Shown: positions 1 through 12,955, counted from the first letter of the stretch. The stretch: DNA of 64,000 nt from Sorghum bicolor (GCF_000003195.3 NC_012876.2:64970407-65034406); one strand, 5' to 3'. Program-made: numbers and translations. The notes: generated by a model not told the origin, from the letters alone.

Positions 1-809
1 AACACGAGGTGCGAATAGTCCTACACTTTTAGCAATGGCAAGGTTTTGGATTTCTAAAAAACGATGAAGCTAGGGGGCAAAAAAAAGGTTTTTATGGTTT
101 CAGTTTGTAGTAAAAATTTGTTTTGGTTCATCATTTTTTTCCTTCAAAAGCCATTTTTGTGTGCGCGAGTTTAGCAAGGTTTCTAATTCTGCCGATAAAG
201 AAGCCTCAACAAAAACCCAGCAAAAAAATGACCGAGAGACTGCTCCCTCAATCCTAGATTCGTAGTCCTAGAAAGAATGAAAAATCTGGTTTCTCAACAC
301 AATCTCCAAATTGACTAGGTTTATTATGCATGGCAGTATCAACAATTGACGTATCTTTTAATAAGTATAAATATAAAACTATATTCCATATGTTTATTAC
401 GCATAAAAAGTACTTATACTCTATATATATAAATAATTGATGAAACAATATTCACCTTTTCAGGGAATGTATGCATTTTTTTAGCAGTGAGTAATGTACT
501 TTGTCAGCTAGTAAACGGCTCGACTTGCGTATTATTTCCTGACGATACCAGATTACCATGTCTTACAAAGGTTGGTGTTTGAGACCGCTCCGCTATTTGT
601 TTTTCTAGCTCTCTTCCATAGGTTTTTTAGTCAAATAGTTTCGGCTCTAAACACTCCGTTTGAGTAAAAATAGTGGAATCCTGGCGCTTTACAAACTCTA
701 TTTTTTACAGCTCATCCACAATAGAGTTTATGAAGCAATTCCAAATACCCACTTAATCTACATTTCCACGAGTAGTAATAAATAAATAGTCAACGTTTTT
801 ATTGCTCCC

Positions 810-1052
810 GGCCTTGTTTAGTTCCCAAAATTTTTTGGATTCTTGTACTGTAGCCTTTTGTTTTTATTTGGCAATTATTGTCCAATCATGGACTAATTAG
901 GCTCAAAAGATTCACCTCACAATTTACAGACAAACTGTACAATTGATTTTTTATTTTCGTCTATATTTATTGCTTTGTACATGTGTCAAAAAATTTGATG
1001 TGACGAGAAACCTTAAAAAGTTTTTGATTTTTTGGATCTACTAAACAAGGCC
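810..1052. mobile_element. Tourist-like MITE, GGCCTTGTTTAGTTC family
   Basis: The left end reads GGCCTTGTTTAGTTCCC and the right end reads CTAAACAAGGCC, so the termini are inverted repeats. The interior is AT-rich with no coding potential and contains a block (near ATTGTCCAATCATGGACTAA) that recurs in the other copies in this window. Another copy, at 11461, is flanked by TTA on both sides, which points to a PIF/Harbinger (Tourist) type non-autonomous element. Confidence 0.75.
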
Positions 1053-1132
1053 GAGCCGAGAGCTTACCAAGATGGCAAAGATGTTTGTCGCAGAGCGAAA
1101 TTTTTTATTTATTTTTTCTTCTTCCACTGCGG

Positions 1133-1255
1133 CTCTGTTTAGTTGCGGAAAATTTTATAAAATGTATACTACGTAACATTTTTGTTTATTTTTGATAATT
1201 ATTGTCTAATTATAGACTAAGTTTAAAAGATCTATCTCATAAAAAAATTTGCAAA
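1133..1255. mobile_element. Partial MITE of the same family
   Basis: The segment begins with CTGTTTAGTTGCGGAAAATTTT and continues with the ATTGTCTAATTATAGACTAA block typical of the family, then stops without the matching right terminus. It reads as a decayed half copy. Confidence 0.45.
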
Positions 1256-1661
1256 AATTTTCAGCAACAGTAATACTTTTCTAAGCTGTTTGTTCTTATA
1301 AGTCGTATTTTTCTAATAGCTAACAATATTTTTTTCCACGATAAATCAGCGAATATTATTTTTAGTCGTGGCAGCCCCCTCATTTGTCTCGTCTGGAGGG
1401 CAGATTGGGAACGCCGGTTTTGGTGGCTCCCACGCCCCCACATAGGAAACGGCGGCAGGGAACAGCGTCCACAGCCTTGAATCACTCGCTGTCTCCCTCG
1501 CCCAGTCGCCCGTAGGCCTGTACTAGTACTACAATAGAGCTGCCGCTAATAAACAATGGTAATTTGCACGCTAACCTCGAGGCACAAAGCACCGCCCATG
1601 CCTTGGGAATTCGTGCCCGGCTGTCTTTTATTTAAAAAAACAATTTTATATAGAAAAGACA

Positions 1662-1905
1662 TACTTCCTCTGTTCCATAAATAATTTTATTTCTTTTAAC
1701 TTCTATAATTCATGTTTGACCGTTCGTTTTATTCAAAAAAATTAATAAATATTATTTGTTTTGTATGACTTATTTTATTATTAAATATATTTTTATAATG
1801 ATTTATTTATTTTATTATTTGTATAAAAAATTTAAATAAGACGAATGGTCGAACATAAATTGTAGTAGTCAAAGAAATGTATTTATTTATAGTACAGAGA
1901 GAGTA
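1662..1905. mobile_element. Stowaway-like MITE
   Basis: The segment starts TACTTCCTCTGTTCC and ends AGTACAGAGAGAGTA, imperfect inverted ends of the grass Stowaway type with TA at both borders. The interior is very AT-rich and partly self-complementary (TTCATGTTTGACCGTTCG near the left, GAATGGTCGAACATAAATTG near the right). No coding sequence is seen. Confidence 0.65.
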
Positions 1906-2210
1906 AGAACAACCATATCGTCTACCAGCTAGAAACATTGTAAAGGTGGTGTACGGTGTAGTGTAATCCATAACTAAATGTATCCATAGTTCTATGGGTT
2001 GTCCATAAGAAAAAAAACAAATAGTTCTCTCTGCTCTCTCTCTTTCTCTCTCCCTTGCATCTCTCATATAGACTACTTAGACCATGGACAATGTGACAGT
2101 AATAATCACTATAGCCCACTGATGTAAAAACTATCCATATAGACTAACCAGTCCATCTACATTATGGTTGCTCTAAGTAACCATTTGGCAGTGGGCAAGA
2201 GGTTTGTGTT

Positions 2211-2447
2211 AAGCCTTGTTTAGTTCTAAAAAGATTTGAAAAACTTTTTAGATTTTCTGTCACATTGAATTTTGCGGCACATATATGAAATACTAAATAT
2301 AAATAAAAAATAACTAATTAGATAGCTTGTCTATAATTTGCGAAATGAATTTTTTGACCCTAGTTAGTTTATGATGGGATAATATTTGTTAAATACAAAC
2401 GAAAGTGCTACAACGTTTATTTTGTAAAAAAATTTGAAACTAAGCCC
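2211..2447. mobile_element. MITE of the GGCCTTGTTTAGTTC family, degenerate
   Basis: The left end is AAGCCTTGTTTAGTTC. The right end (TTGAAACTAAGCCCTAG) is diverged. The interior has the same block order as the other copies but in reverse orientation (CACATTGAATTTTGCGGCAC first). Confidence 0.6.
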
Positions 2448-2468
2448 TAGTACTACAACTACAACTAG

Positions 2469-2682
2469 GGCCTTGTTTAGTTCGCAAAAAATTTCAAGAT
2501 TTCTCGTCACATCGAATCTTTGGTCGCATGCATGGAGCATTAAATATAGACGAAAATAAAAACTAATTGCACAGTTTACCTGTAATTTGTGAGATAACTG
2601 TGACTGAACAATATTTGTCAAATAAAAATAAAAGTGCTACAGTAACTAAAAACCAAATTTTTTTGCGAACTCAACAAGGCCC
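2469..2682. mobile_element. MITE of the GGCCTTGTTTAGTTC family
   Basis: Clear inverted ends: GGCCTTGTTTAGTTCGC at the left and GCGAACTCAACAAGGCC at the right. It lies only about 20 bp after the previous copy. No coding potential. Confidence 0.75.
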
Positions 2683-2926
2683 TAGCCGGTAGCAAGGGCT
2701 TCTTTTTCTTTTTTGCGAGAATAGAGGTCGCCTTCACAGAGGAGTATTTTGTGCCAAGGCGCCTACACGCGCTTCCTGGCTTCCTGCTACGAGAGTGACG
2801 CGGCCATTAATCCTGCTTCCTGCAGGCTCTGACGTGGATCTGGATCGCATATTCAGATCTGACTCAGCCCCATCCATACATAGATAGCGGTCTTTTTGGG
2901 CAGCCTCTCAATTCATTCATCAATTA

Positions 2927-3268
2927 GGCCAGTCTCAATGGCTTATTTTAATGCACTATTTCTAAAATAAATCTGCTGAATTAGCATTAATGAAACGAAC
3001 AATGAAACAACCTCTATAATGCTTAAGTTTCACCTTGATGTTTCCTAGGCTGGGCAAAATTATTGGATCGCATGCAAGACGGTGAAACGATTTAGTCCTC
3101 AGTGGGAAGTTCATTCTGTTTCACCGCGTAGAAAACAACGCCAGCGGAGTTTCACCATGGTGAAACTACTTCCTTCTCTCTCCTCTCCGTTTCATAAAAA
3201 AAGTACAGTTTTGCTGACATGGCACTCTAATGAATGTGCATAACAAAACCCCCCACTGAACACTGGCC
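2927..3268. mobile_element. Tourist-like MITE with GGCCAGT ends and TTA duplication
   Basis: The left terminus is GGCCAGTCTCAATGG and the right terminus is CCACTGAACACTGGCC, which are imperfect inverted repeats. TTA flanks both sides (2924-2926 and 3269-3271), as expected for PIF/Harbinger-derived MITEs. Inside are repeated TGAAAC motifs and no credible reading frame. This is a different family from the GGCCTTGTTTAG copies. Confidence 0.7.
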
Positions 3269-5400
3269 TTATACTCCTCCTACTACCGGTAGCGCACAGC
3301 AGCATCCCACATGTCAGAGGTCCGTCCGTATGTACAAACATACAGTACTACGGACAGGCGCGTGTACATCGTTTGGGGCGACAGCCAGATCCAGGCGGGA
3401 ACGCAGGATCTCTGCAGTGCAGGCTGACAGACATGTTGCCGCTCCGGCGACGGCGAGCAGCATTTGTGTGGCTCGCAGCGTGCCAAGACACACATGCATG
3501 ACCATCTACTATTGCCAACAGTGCCGCGTCGCATGCATGCATGCATCACATGAGCCCGCCCGGTGGCGTAGAGATTTTTGCAAGGGCCGCCGCACCGCAC
3601 CGCACCGCACAGCTGGACATATCGACACGAGGTCGGCAGGCAAGGGCGATGGCACGCTCGCAACAGTGACATTCTTCCCTAACGTACACAGGATACACCA
3701 AACCTCTACTACACGTACGCTTCGGCAATCTCTTCTCTTCTGGCTACCATCCCGTCGTACCAAATACGTACAGTATATCAGCATAAAATTTCCCGCCCAG
3801 CCAGCCACTCTACTCCACGTGGTCCATCCATCCATCTTCACACCCAAGGGCCAAGAGCCAATGGGCAATGGCAACTGCTGCCCGATAGGAATCTCTCGAG
3901 CTGATCGAGGGTGGTATACTATACTACTAACTAATACTGTACTACTATAGTTAATTATCATGCATCAGCAGCACAGCACGCATGCTCTTATCGAGCATTC
4001 AAACCCAGAAACCCTTTTAACATTGAGGAGTAGGCAGCCATGTACAAGTCCAAGGGCTGCTGATTATTGTTCACAAGTGACACTGACAGTGAGAGATGAT
4101 AAGTGCCGGGCGTAAACAAATGAAGGTGACTCTAATAAATTTTAGCTTCGGCTAGTCAGTTTGGAGCCATGAGCCCCGCCCCCCGCCGGCACATGGAGCC
4201 CCTCAATGGGGCCCAACCGCATCTGAGGAAGATGCCCTACACGTACTTGTCCTAATCCAGAAGCCACATGCCCCGCCAGCGTCCACGCTGGACCTGGATT
4301 TTTCCTACAAACACCACCGGTTAATCAGTGGTAATGATACAACAGGATCCTAGGTACCAATGTGTCCAACTGATCTTTGACCAGGCCGGATCCAAATCCC
4401 ATGCATGGACCAACCAACCAACATATGCTAGTGCTTGCTATCAGTACCGTCATGCCAGTGTTTTTGTGTAGAATGCATGTACCGTAACAGTGGTGAACTG
4501 AGCAGAGAGCAACTCGATCACCAGAGTATAGATACGGGTACCATGAACGAACCACGGGTTGGGGCGGGACCTGATGGAGGCTCCACACATGACACACCCC
4601 CTGTTGTCCCTGTGCAAAAGAAAATGCGGCAGAGAGACAGAACCGCCAGCCTTCTATTTTTATCATCGGTCACCTGCAAAAGGGAAAGGGAAAAGGTTTG
4701 GTTAGTCCAAATGGCTTCTGGGAAAATCACACGCGATGACACCAACAGGACATTCAGATTCAACATCAGATGCCGCAGAAGATGCAGTGCAACAAAAGAA
4801 GATATTGTGACATTACAAATCTGCAAGAAACTAACTATGGAGACAGCAGTATATGACCACACTCATCAGCACATACCACAGGGGGTTGCATTCTTACAAA
4901 TGCTCATCTAAACAGCAATTAGGCCAACGAAAACAGCAACAAGATGTGTATATTTGGCTGTGGCACTCTGCCATCCGTTTTGTTGTTTGGGTATCAAGAT
5001 ACATATGACATGTGCTGACAGGGTTGCAAGATGGCCTGCCTACTTTCGGGCACCAAAGCACACAACAGCTTCATCTGCCAATGTAATGCCCGTTACAAAA
5101 AGATAGTTTGGTTTAAGTCAATCCTGGGCTCAATAACAGGCAGAAGTCAGAACTTTGGCTCATTTGGTTACTGCTATTGAGTAAAAATGCAATGTTGGTC
5201 TGGCTCAAATTTCTTTATTTAAAAAAACTACAAAGTTTCCCCTAGGTGCCCAAACACATTAGGCATTTAGCTTTTTCTTTCTCAGCAAAAACACATTTTG
5301 GTCTCCTGCTGTAAAAATGAGTAAAAGCAAGGCCAGTTATGCTGCACTAATACTGGCTAAAATCTAACAGCATGCCCTGATACTAAAATTTTAGACATGC
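3269..5400. other. Intergenic region without a supported gene
   Basis: Open frames occur on both strands (for example 3234-3950 plus and 3509-3961 minus), but they overlap in antisense, show no domain, and the composition is ordinary intergenic. Small repeats include a CATG run near 3532-3547 and CCGCA units near 3590-3611. The left part of this region probably holds the unresolved 3' end of the INCENP-like gene to its right. Confidence 0.5.
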
Positions 5401-5769
5401 TATACTTGCACCTAGGGGTATTGCATCGCAGAAGGTTGCTGTTCCACATAACCAAAGTCATACAATGTACTACAGTAATTCCGTACAGTTAAGATCTGCG
5501 TCTGTGAAACACAGTAAATGTTTTCGATGCGCTACTCCTACAGTAGAGCATACTGAAGATAATTAATAGTGACAGAGGGAGAGAGGAGATTTTCCTATAC
5601 ATTTTGTCGCGGAAGAAAGAATTCCGTGATGCAGGAGAACCAGCCTAAAAATACGATTCCTAAAAATAGCACCAAAAGAACTGCACCAAAAGTACGGCTG
5701 CAACTTCAGTCACAGCAATAACTAAAAATAGCATTACTCCTAATAATAGTGTGGTACATTGGAGCTCAC

Positions 5770-8700
5770 CATCAGATAAGATGGCAGAACACTTGTGTGC
5801 AAAAACTTCTCTGGAGTCTAAAGCCAGATTGGCTACGAGGATTTTATCTAAGTTTTCTTCCCTGAAAATAAGTACAAACAAAATGCAGTTAGCTGGAACA
5901 TAGAGTAGCACAAGGATCCCTAGTTTCTATATTAGCATGGCAGGACATTCTCAGTTTCTACAAGGAATAACTTTTCCATGTCTGCTTCAAAAGAGGAGCA
6001 TTTGCTCACAGAAAATGTTCTAAGCAAATTCACATTGAGTTAGGATGACAAAATAAAAATAAAAATAAAAACAGAAGCAACTTCAACTAGAGCACTACTA
6101 CTACCTTAATGAAATGACACGCAGCTCTCCTGCGTAGTTCGAGAAAAAAAACTAGAGCACCGCTGTCCTATAACAAGTTTGATTGTGTGCCCAGTGTATT
6201 ATCTAATGTACTTGGAAACGGAATTGGTCATTGATAGCTATAACTTATAGGTGCAGAGTACTTACTGAGCCCATGATGGAATCAATTTACGTCCATGCCT
6301 TATTTCCCTTTGATGCTCCAAGATTTCGAAATCCTTTGCATCAGAATCTCCATAAGGTGTCATTCCATAGGACTGCGATATGTTTACAGAATGAATGTTA
6401 AGCAGAATACTTCTCAAATCATAATGTTTACAAAGTTCTGGTAAATGAAAGAAAATCAAACTTTCAAAGTAGCACACAGTGTAGCGGTTGCAGTTCAGTG
6501 CCAACTGTGATAAACTGGTGGGAACACAATGTTATGGAACCACAAGGAAAGCCACTAGATTCTGTCAATCAATATAATGCATTGTGTGAATCAAAGGATC
6601 CCACTGCTTCTCACCCTGTATTTTTTGTTCTAAAACTACTCAGCATATCAACTGTTTCAAGTTTTGGTACCAGATGTACATCTGGACTTTGTGTGATATT
6701 TTGATGTGTACAGTCACAGAGCAAAGATTCTTTGCCATGATGTGTTCTCCTTGCAACAGAATGACTAGATAATGTAACAACTATGCTTATATTTAAAACT
6801 TCACTTGTATTTTTTGTATAATTCTAATAGGCACTATAGAGAATTTAATTGAAATTATTAGAAAATTGTTGTTGGCGGGTGTATCCAGAACCTGTCGTAG
6901 GGGAACCTTCCCAGTAGTTTGCAAAAAGATACAATGGAACGTAATAATCGTAGCATGCACTGTCCCTCACAGCTTATAGCATAGGTCCACACCTGACAAC
7001 TGCAATAGCTCTCACATCTAGATTCCCAGTTAATTATATGTCATAACAATCTTTCCCTACCAAAAAAATATTCTGTTAACCTTTTCTTACTCCCTCACTA
7101 ATGAGAAGAGCACTAGTTCTCCTTTCGTGTTTCAGGATTAATCTGGGACTTTATAGCCCTTGAAGAAAAGGAAAAGGTACCTTCGATCCTAAGGATTGTT
7201 CAAATTTCATATAGATAAATCAACTGAAAGAGTATACCTTATCCACATTGTCTGACAAGTTTTCCTGAACCTGAAGCCCAGAACCTGCTGATTTACAATC
7301 TGCATACATGGCCTTCACAGTGTTCCTTTCAGATGCTAAAAGTCTCTGAACAGATTCCATCCTTTCATCAGATAATAATTGACTTTCTACCCTTTCGACT
7401 AAATTCTCCATAAGATCCTTGCCATCCTGCAATGATTAAAATGACTAAAAAAGATAGTTCATGTAGTAATAGTAATTTGAAAAGCGATGCTAGTTTCAAT
7501 GTTTACTAACAGTATCTTTTGGACAAGCATCTTTCAAGGTATTTGGGGAATGTATTATTTCTTCCAGCTGCTTTTGACATTTCGGTGCCTCTTCAGTACA
7601 TTTATTTTTTCTATCATTTTCCCTCTTTCCATCACCTTCTCTCTGCCTCTTCCTAGTAATGAAGTCTGCCCACGTTTTCTTCTTGTGATCTACTTGTTTT
7701 TGTCTGTGCTCTTTCTCTTGCTTTGATCTTTCAAGCGCTAGTTTGACAGCTGCTTTGTGCATTTCACGTTCAGTTTGCTTCTTCTCTTCACGACGCTTTG
7801 CAGCTGCAGCCACCTTAAGTGCCCTCACACTAAGATCTCTTTCTGCTGCAAGTGAAAAGTTTCATTTATTAAATTATCTGATGTGCCCTTCTCGCAAAAA
7901 AAAGATTGTCTGATGTGCCCATTCATGAAAAAAAATGTAAGCATATTACTTCTGTACAACATCAAGCATATGAATTATGAACATAGCAGTATCCAACACT
8001 ACATTCAAACAACTGCATTAAAATAAATTTCGAACTAAAAATAGTTTTAAACAGATTAGACTTACCACATGATTTTGGAGGCTGTTGATTTTGTTTTGCA
8101 AGTGGTATAAATGATGTCAAATTTGATACTGTATTCCGAGGCCTGCAACCTTTCTCAAGATTTGGTTCCCTTCTGTTCCTTTCACTTTTGCTACATGACA
8201 TTTCTTTCTTACTTAATCTGTCACGGAGCAAATGAGTAATTTTTCCAGCATTCATAATCGAAAGAGCACCAACCTCCTTCGGGTTCTTTATGTCCTGATT
8301 AACTCTGATACGCACATGCTGATTAGGCTTCCTTGTGTAAGATTTTCCAGCTGTCAAGTCTAGGCTGCTTGTTCCTTTGCTTTGATATATGTTAGTAGCA
8401 TACCCAAGCGGTTTTCTGCCACCCAAGCATTCTCTTGAATAATTTCTACCAATAGAATGAGATAGCTTCGCTTGGTTCTCATTTCCCCCTAGAATGGTGC
8501 TATCTTCATCAATTTTAGAGCAACCAAATCCTGGTATAGAACCAAGATAATCTGAACTAGATCCAATCATTGCAGGGAGCTTTTCCAGGTCATACTTCTC
8601 AAATGAAAGGCTCAAAGGAACATCACTATAAACATTTGATGAACCAAAAGTCTGGTCATTGGACATCATAAAAGCATCATCGAAATCCAAACTATATTTC

Positions 8701-11257
8701 TTGCTAGCACAACTAGGATCAAGAAGGTTAGTGTCTATGGAATAGGCAAGGGATCGGTTCATGAGATCCTCAAACCTAGATGGCAGTGACTGATACACAG
8801 CGTCTAGTGGTTTCATCTTATACTTTACAGATAGGCTGGAACAAAGGTTGACTAACTTTTTAGACTCATAGAATCCCTGAAGTGCCCTCTCAGTAATGGT
8901 CGGGCTGTCAGATGGAACAGGGATGCTGAAGCTCTGACATTCTAGCATTGGCACACTTTTGTCTGATGAAATTTCACTATTCCTTTCTAAAGTGTGTGAT
9001 ACTCTTGCCCTCTTAGATGAAGCAGCAGTCAGAGCTTCTGGCCTTGCACATATAGCTATGTTATTTGAGACACAAACATCATGTGCCTCAGTAGTATCAG
9101 CCAGATGGTAAAGCTGTAGAGCAGATTCATTGATCGAGCTTTGCTGTTCAAGAATTCTGGAGCTTTCATTGTCACATCTATCCAATAAAAGACTGCTTCT
9201 TTTTCTTAATTTACCATTCTGTTCAGTTGTGTGCAAGAGATCCTTTTCAATCTTTGGACTGGCCAAACAAAATGGTCTGGCTTCAGAACTGTGGTTTGCT
9301 TCCTTATCAAGTAGTAGACTGGGCACAAAATAAGTTTCTTCAGGAAAATCAGTTTGAACACAGTGTGATGTATCATTGTCAAGCATTAGAATAGAATGAG
9401 TTTCTTCACGATAATCAGTTTGACCCCAGACCGGTGATACTTCAATAGAAACATTTTCAACAATATCAATTGCATCTATTTCAGGCAGTGGACGGGATAC
9501 AATATCATGCCCTTCCAAAAAATCAGGTTTACCTGAGTCCAACAAATCATTTTCAAGCAGTGGGTTGGCTCTAGAACTTGGCCTCTCAAAGGTTTCAGAC
9601 CGTGGTACTTCAAGAGAACTAACAGGTTCAAGACTGTTTTGTTTGACATGATGATTGATTTCACACAATAGATCTGCATTTTTGCCTGATAACATTATAC
9701 TATTCCTTTCTAAAGTGTGCGATACACTTGCCCTCTTAGATGAAGCAACAGTCAGAGCTTCTGGCCTTGCACCTATATCTATGTTATATGTTACTCCAGA
9801 CACAGACATCATGCGCCTCAGTAGTATCAGCAAGGTGATAAAGCTGCAGAGCAGATTCATTGATTGGAGCAGACAACACGTGACATCCTGAGCTTTGTTG
9901 TTCAAGAGTTCTGGAGCTTTCATTGTCACATCTATCCAAAAGACTGCTTCTTTTTCTTAATTTTCCACTCTGTTCAATTGTGTGCAATAGATCATTTTCC
10001 ATCTTTGGACTGACCAAATAAAAAGGCCCTTCAAGAGAAGTGGTTTCAGAACTGTGCTCTGCCTCCTTATCAAGTAGTACAATGGGCATAGAATAAGTCT
10101 CTTCAGGAACATTATTAACAATATCAATAGAAACATTATTAACAATATCAATTGCACCATTTTCAGGCAGTGGACAGGATAAACAATCAAGCCCTTCCAG
10201 AAAATTAGATTTGGTTGAGTGCGATGAACCATTTTCAAGCTGTGGGCTGGCCATAGAATTTGATGCTTCAAAGGCTTGAAACCTTAGTGCTTCTAGAGTG
10301 TTTTCTTTGACCTGATGCTTGAATTCAGACAATTCATGTTGCACACGATCTGCCCTTTGGGGGTCAGCAAGATAAACGGATGCCTTCCTTACAGTATTTC
10401 CTGCAAAAGAATACCAAAAGTTAGCATCTTTGTGTTCTCAGGAAGACAGGAACCATCACAAGTTCACATTCACATAAATGGGAAGTATAATGACAGAAGT
10501 ATTCTAGTCCAAACTATAAAAACAAAATCACAGCACATTATGTTTTTTTCAGCACACGGAAACAGGCTCAGCGAAAAGATTTAAAAGAACAACAAAATGG
10601 AAATCTCAGTGGCCACTGGCCACTAAATACATCATCTCTAAATCACAGCCTAAATAGAAATTCAAAACTCAGCATCTCCAAACAAAAAGCATAGAAGAAA
10701 ATTTTGATACTGCATAGTAGTCATTTCGTAACCCACGATTCGAATGCTCTCTTACAGTCTTACACAATCTCCACCAAATAGAAAGATGAACCGTTAGCTT
10801 GACACCTCAAAACATCATCGTGGTTTCAATACGTACTAGTACCAAATCTAACGTAAATCTAACGAAAACAAATGCTTCGGCAACAGAATCAAAGCGCAGA
10901 AGCCCAGCAACTACACCAGAACACAACGAAGGGGGAGAAATCGAGGTAGGTACCTTGGGTGGCCACCTCTGCAGGGGACTGGAGAAGCCACGGCGGGGGG
11001 CAGTGGCCGGCGTCAATGTGGGCGCAGGCTATGGACTGGGAGTAGGCCTCCACATGCAGCTGCATCTGCTCCTCCGCCACGCCCCGGCGAAAGAGGGCGG
11101 CGAACGACGCGGGTTTCGGGAGCAGCCACGGCGGGGGCTGGTGCCCCGCGGCGAGGAGGCCGCGCGCGAGGGCCCGGGAGTAGGACGCCGCTTGATGCCG
11201 CATCTGCGCCTCCGCTGCGTCCCGGCGCTCGAAGGCACGCATGAACAGCGTGTCCAT
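5770..11257 (-). CDS. INCENP: Inner centromere protein (INCENP / WYRD-type), multi-exon, 3' end unresolved
   Basis: INCENP is the scaffold of the chromosomal passenger complex; its C-terminal IN-box binds and activates Aurora kinase. Exons read from splice signals on the minus strand: 11257-10954, 10400-8066, 7845-7511, 7426-7238, 6372-6266 and 5861-5770. Phases agree at each junction, and most donors are GTAAGT-like. The start is the ATG of MDTLFMRAFERRDAAEAQ. The third exon encodes a highly charged Lys/Arg/Glu helix containing WADFITRKRQRE. The last two exons encode the IN-box: SYGMTPYGDSD, then KLIPSWAQ joined to ENLDKILVANLALDSREVF. About 1,020 residues are readable. A terminal exon (phase 1 after DG) must lie below 5770 but I could not identify it. 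Within exon 2 the frame changes near 9780 (listed separately). The assignment rests on the IN-box; the middle is poorly conserved in the family. Confidence 0.85.
8930..10275 (-). repeat. Internal tandem duplication within INCENP exon 2
   Basis: Two adjacent blocks of about 600-670 bp encode related protein. Shared strings include GKLRKRSSLL, DRCDNESSR, INESALQLYHLADTTEAHDV and ARPEALT. The first copy covers about 10275-9660 and the second about 9600-8930. Copy one has an extra 24-bp in-frame segment (GCHVLSAP) and a 7-bp tandem repeat (AACATAT/AACATAG near 9779-9792 on the minus strand) that copy two lacks. The 7-bp repeat shifts the frame. Confidence 0.8.
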
Positions 11258-11460
11258 GGCGGTGGCCGGCGGGTTCGGTTAGGGTTTGATCATGCGGTGG
11301 CGCGGCGCGGGGCGGTGGCCGGTGGTAGTGTGGGACTATGGGGTGCGCAGCACGGACTGAATTCGAATTTTGATGAAGCGAGAAACGGCGAGAGGGAGAA
11401 CGGTGACGGAGTACACCATTCAGTGCTACAAGCCTACATACAACAAGCTCGTAACGCTTT

Positions 11461-11704
11461 AGGCCTTGTTTAGTTCTAGAAAAATTTGGATTTCGAAACT
11501 GTAGTATTTTTGTTTTTATTTGATAAATATTATCTAATTATGAACTAACTAGATTTAAAAGATTTATCTCGTAATTTACAGGCAAATTGTGTAATTAGTT
11601 TTTATTTTCGTATATATCTAATGCTTCATGCATATGCTCTAAGATGTGATGTGATGGGGAATCTTGAAAAAAAAATGATTTTCAAAGTGAACTAAACAAG
11701 GCCT
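11461..11704. mobile_element. MITE of the GGCCTTGTTTAGTTC family, intact ends and TTA duplication
   Basis: The left end is GGCCTTGTTTAGTTCTAG and the right end is GTGAACTAAACAAGGCC. TTA precedes the left end and follows the right end, giving a 3-bp target duplication. This is the best copy for assigning the family to the Tourist/PIF-Harbinger group. It lies about 200 bp upstream of the INCENP start codon. Confidence 0.8.
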
Positions 11705-12550
11705 TAATCACAAAACTAGTGTATAGCTTGAATTTGAGCTATTACAAATAATAAAACTATATTAGATATAAAGGTTTATATGATTATTTAATAAAAAGAC
11801 GCAAACTAAAAAGGACAAACGAGAGTTTTGCTATATTATTAACTTTGACAAGACATAGGATTTGTTGCGTAGCGCAACATTTGGGGATTAAAAGTGTGCA
11901 TGTTCCTTTCATACTTGAAACGGTCTATTATTGCCTTGCCGAGTTTTGTTTGAATGAATGTAGTGTTCATAGCTTTAGGCAATCGCGGGCGTGCCATTTG
12001 ATTCAAGTTCAATAGTAATATTGGTAAGCAGTGTCATGATTTTTCTCAAATCTTTCTGAGGTGCGGAAATGGGTAAAGTGGCGTCATGCGGAAATGGCTA
12101 ATAATACGATCCACTTAGTGGGTGTAAGTATATAATAGTTAACTATTCACTATTAATACATGGTCTACTTTTTTTTTATATAAAATTTTTTGGTTCTTGT
12201 GCCTAAAGTGATTGTAAGCTTAGAGCATACTCTTCTTCTCTATTCTTCATTTCAGTATTTAGCCAGCTTACCTATACTTGCTCTGTTTAGCGAAAGCTTC
12301 TGAAATGGAGACATGCAGTGTACTAAGTACTAGTAATAATACAGTGGGCCTATATAACATTTAAAATGAACCTGACTGCAATTAAGCACCTGAGAGTGGT
12401 TGGGCCAAGCATAATTTGTCTTGGTCCAGTTCTCCACTCGGCGCCAAAGCAAAAAACTTAGCATGGCTTGTGAAACTCCCGCCCAAATTTTCGGCTTTCG
12501 ACTTTCGGAGGACATCGCGCCCAAGCAGTTTAAAAAATTGAAACTCAAGC
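11705..12550. other. Intergenic, no gene seen
   Basis: AT-rich DNA with short open frames on both strands and no recognisable domain, RNA gene or element border. Confidence 0.5.
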
Positions 12551-12562
12551 AACCAAGACGCT

Positions 12563-12955
12563 CGAAACTGAAGCCAAGTGCGCAAGTGTTGAAGGCCAAA
12601 GTAGACAAATCCTTTGGAAGAAGCCATATGTTGATGTTTCCAGCAGAGCAGCACAGTGAGGAATCAAGGAACGGCTAGAATTTTGCTGCGTGCCAAATCT
12701 CATCTCCCAACAAGGCAACCCCAAGTTTAGAAACTAGAAATTTAAAACCAAACAGAATGCAGAGAACTTTGCATTCAGATATGCTGAGTTCAGTATGCTC
12801 GAAACTGAAGCGAATTGGGGCAAAGTTATTAGAACTACAGTGAACAAATCACTCACAAGAAGCCCTGTTTACAACACAGCAAAGAACAACCGGCGTTTTG
12901 CTGTACCAAATCACTTCTCCTAGCAAGGCATCTCGAGTTCAGATGCAGGAAACTG
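12563..12955. repeat. Imperfect direct duplication downstream of H2B
   Basis: The block beginning CTCGAAACTGAAGCCAAG near 12563 is repeated as CTCGAAACTGAAGCGAAT near 12798. Both copies continue with similar landmarks (ACAAATC, AGAAGCC, CAGCA, TTTGCTG, CCAAATC, CAAGGCA). Each unit is about 155-235 bp and diverged. No coding role is evident. Confidence 0.5.

Noticed and set aside
3234..3950. A 238-codon open frame on the plus strand with large overlapping minus-strand frames
   Set aside because: No domain or codon pattern, full antisense overlap, and it begins in the right end of a MITE. It is best explained by a locally GC-balanced intergenic stretch.
10799..11473. A 224-codon frame on the plus strand over INCENP exon 1
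   Set aside because: It is the antisense shadow of the GC-rich first exon, with no independent support.
12421..12678. An 85-codon plus-strand frame, Lys-rich
   Set aside because: It lies in an imperfect non-coding duplication, and the second copy does not keep the frame.
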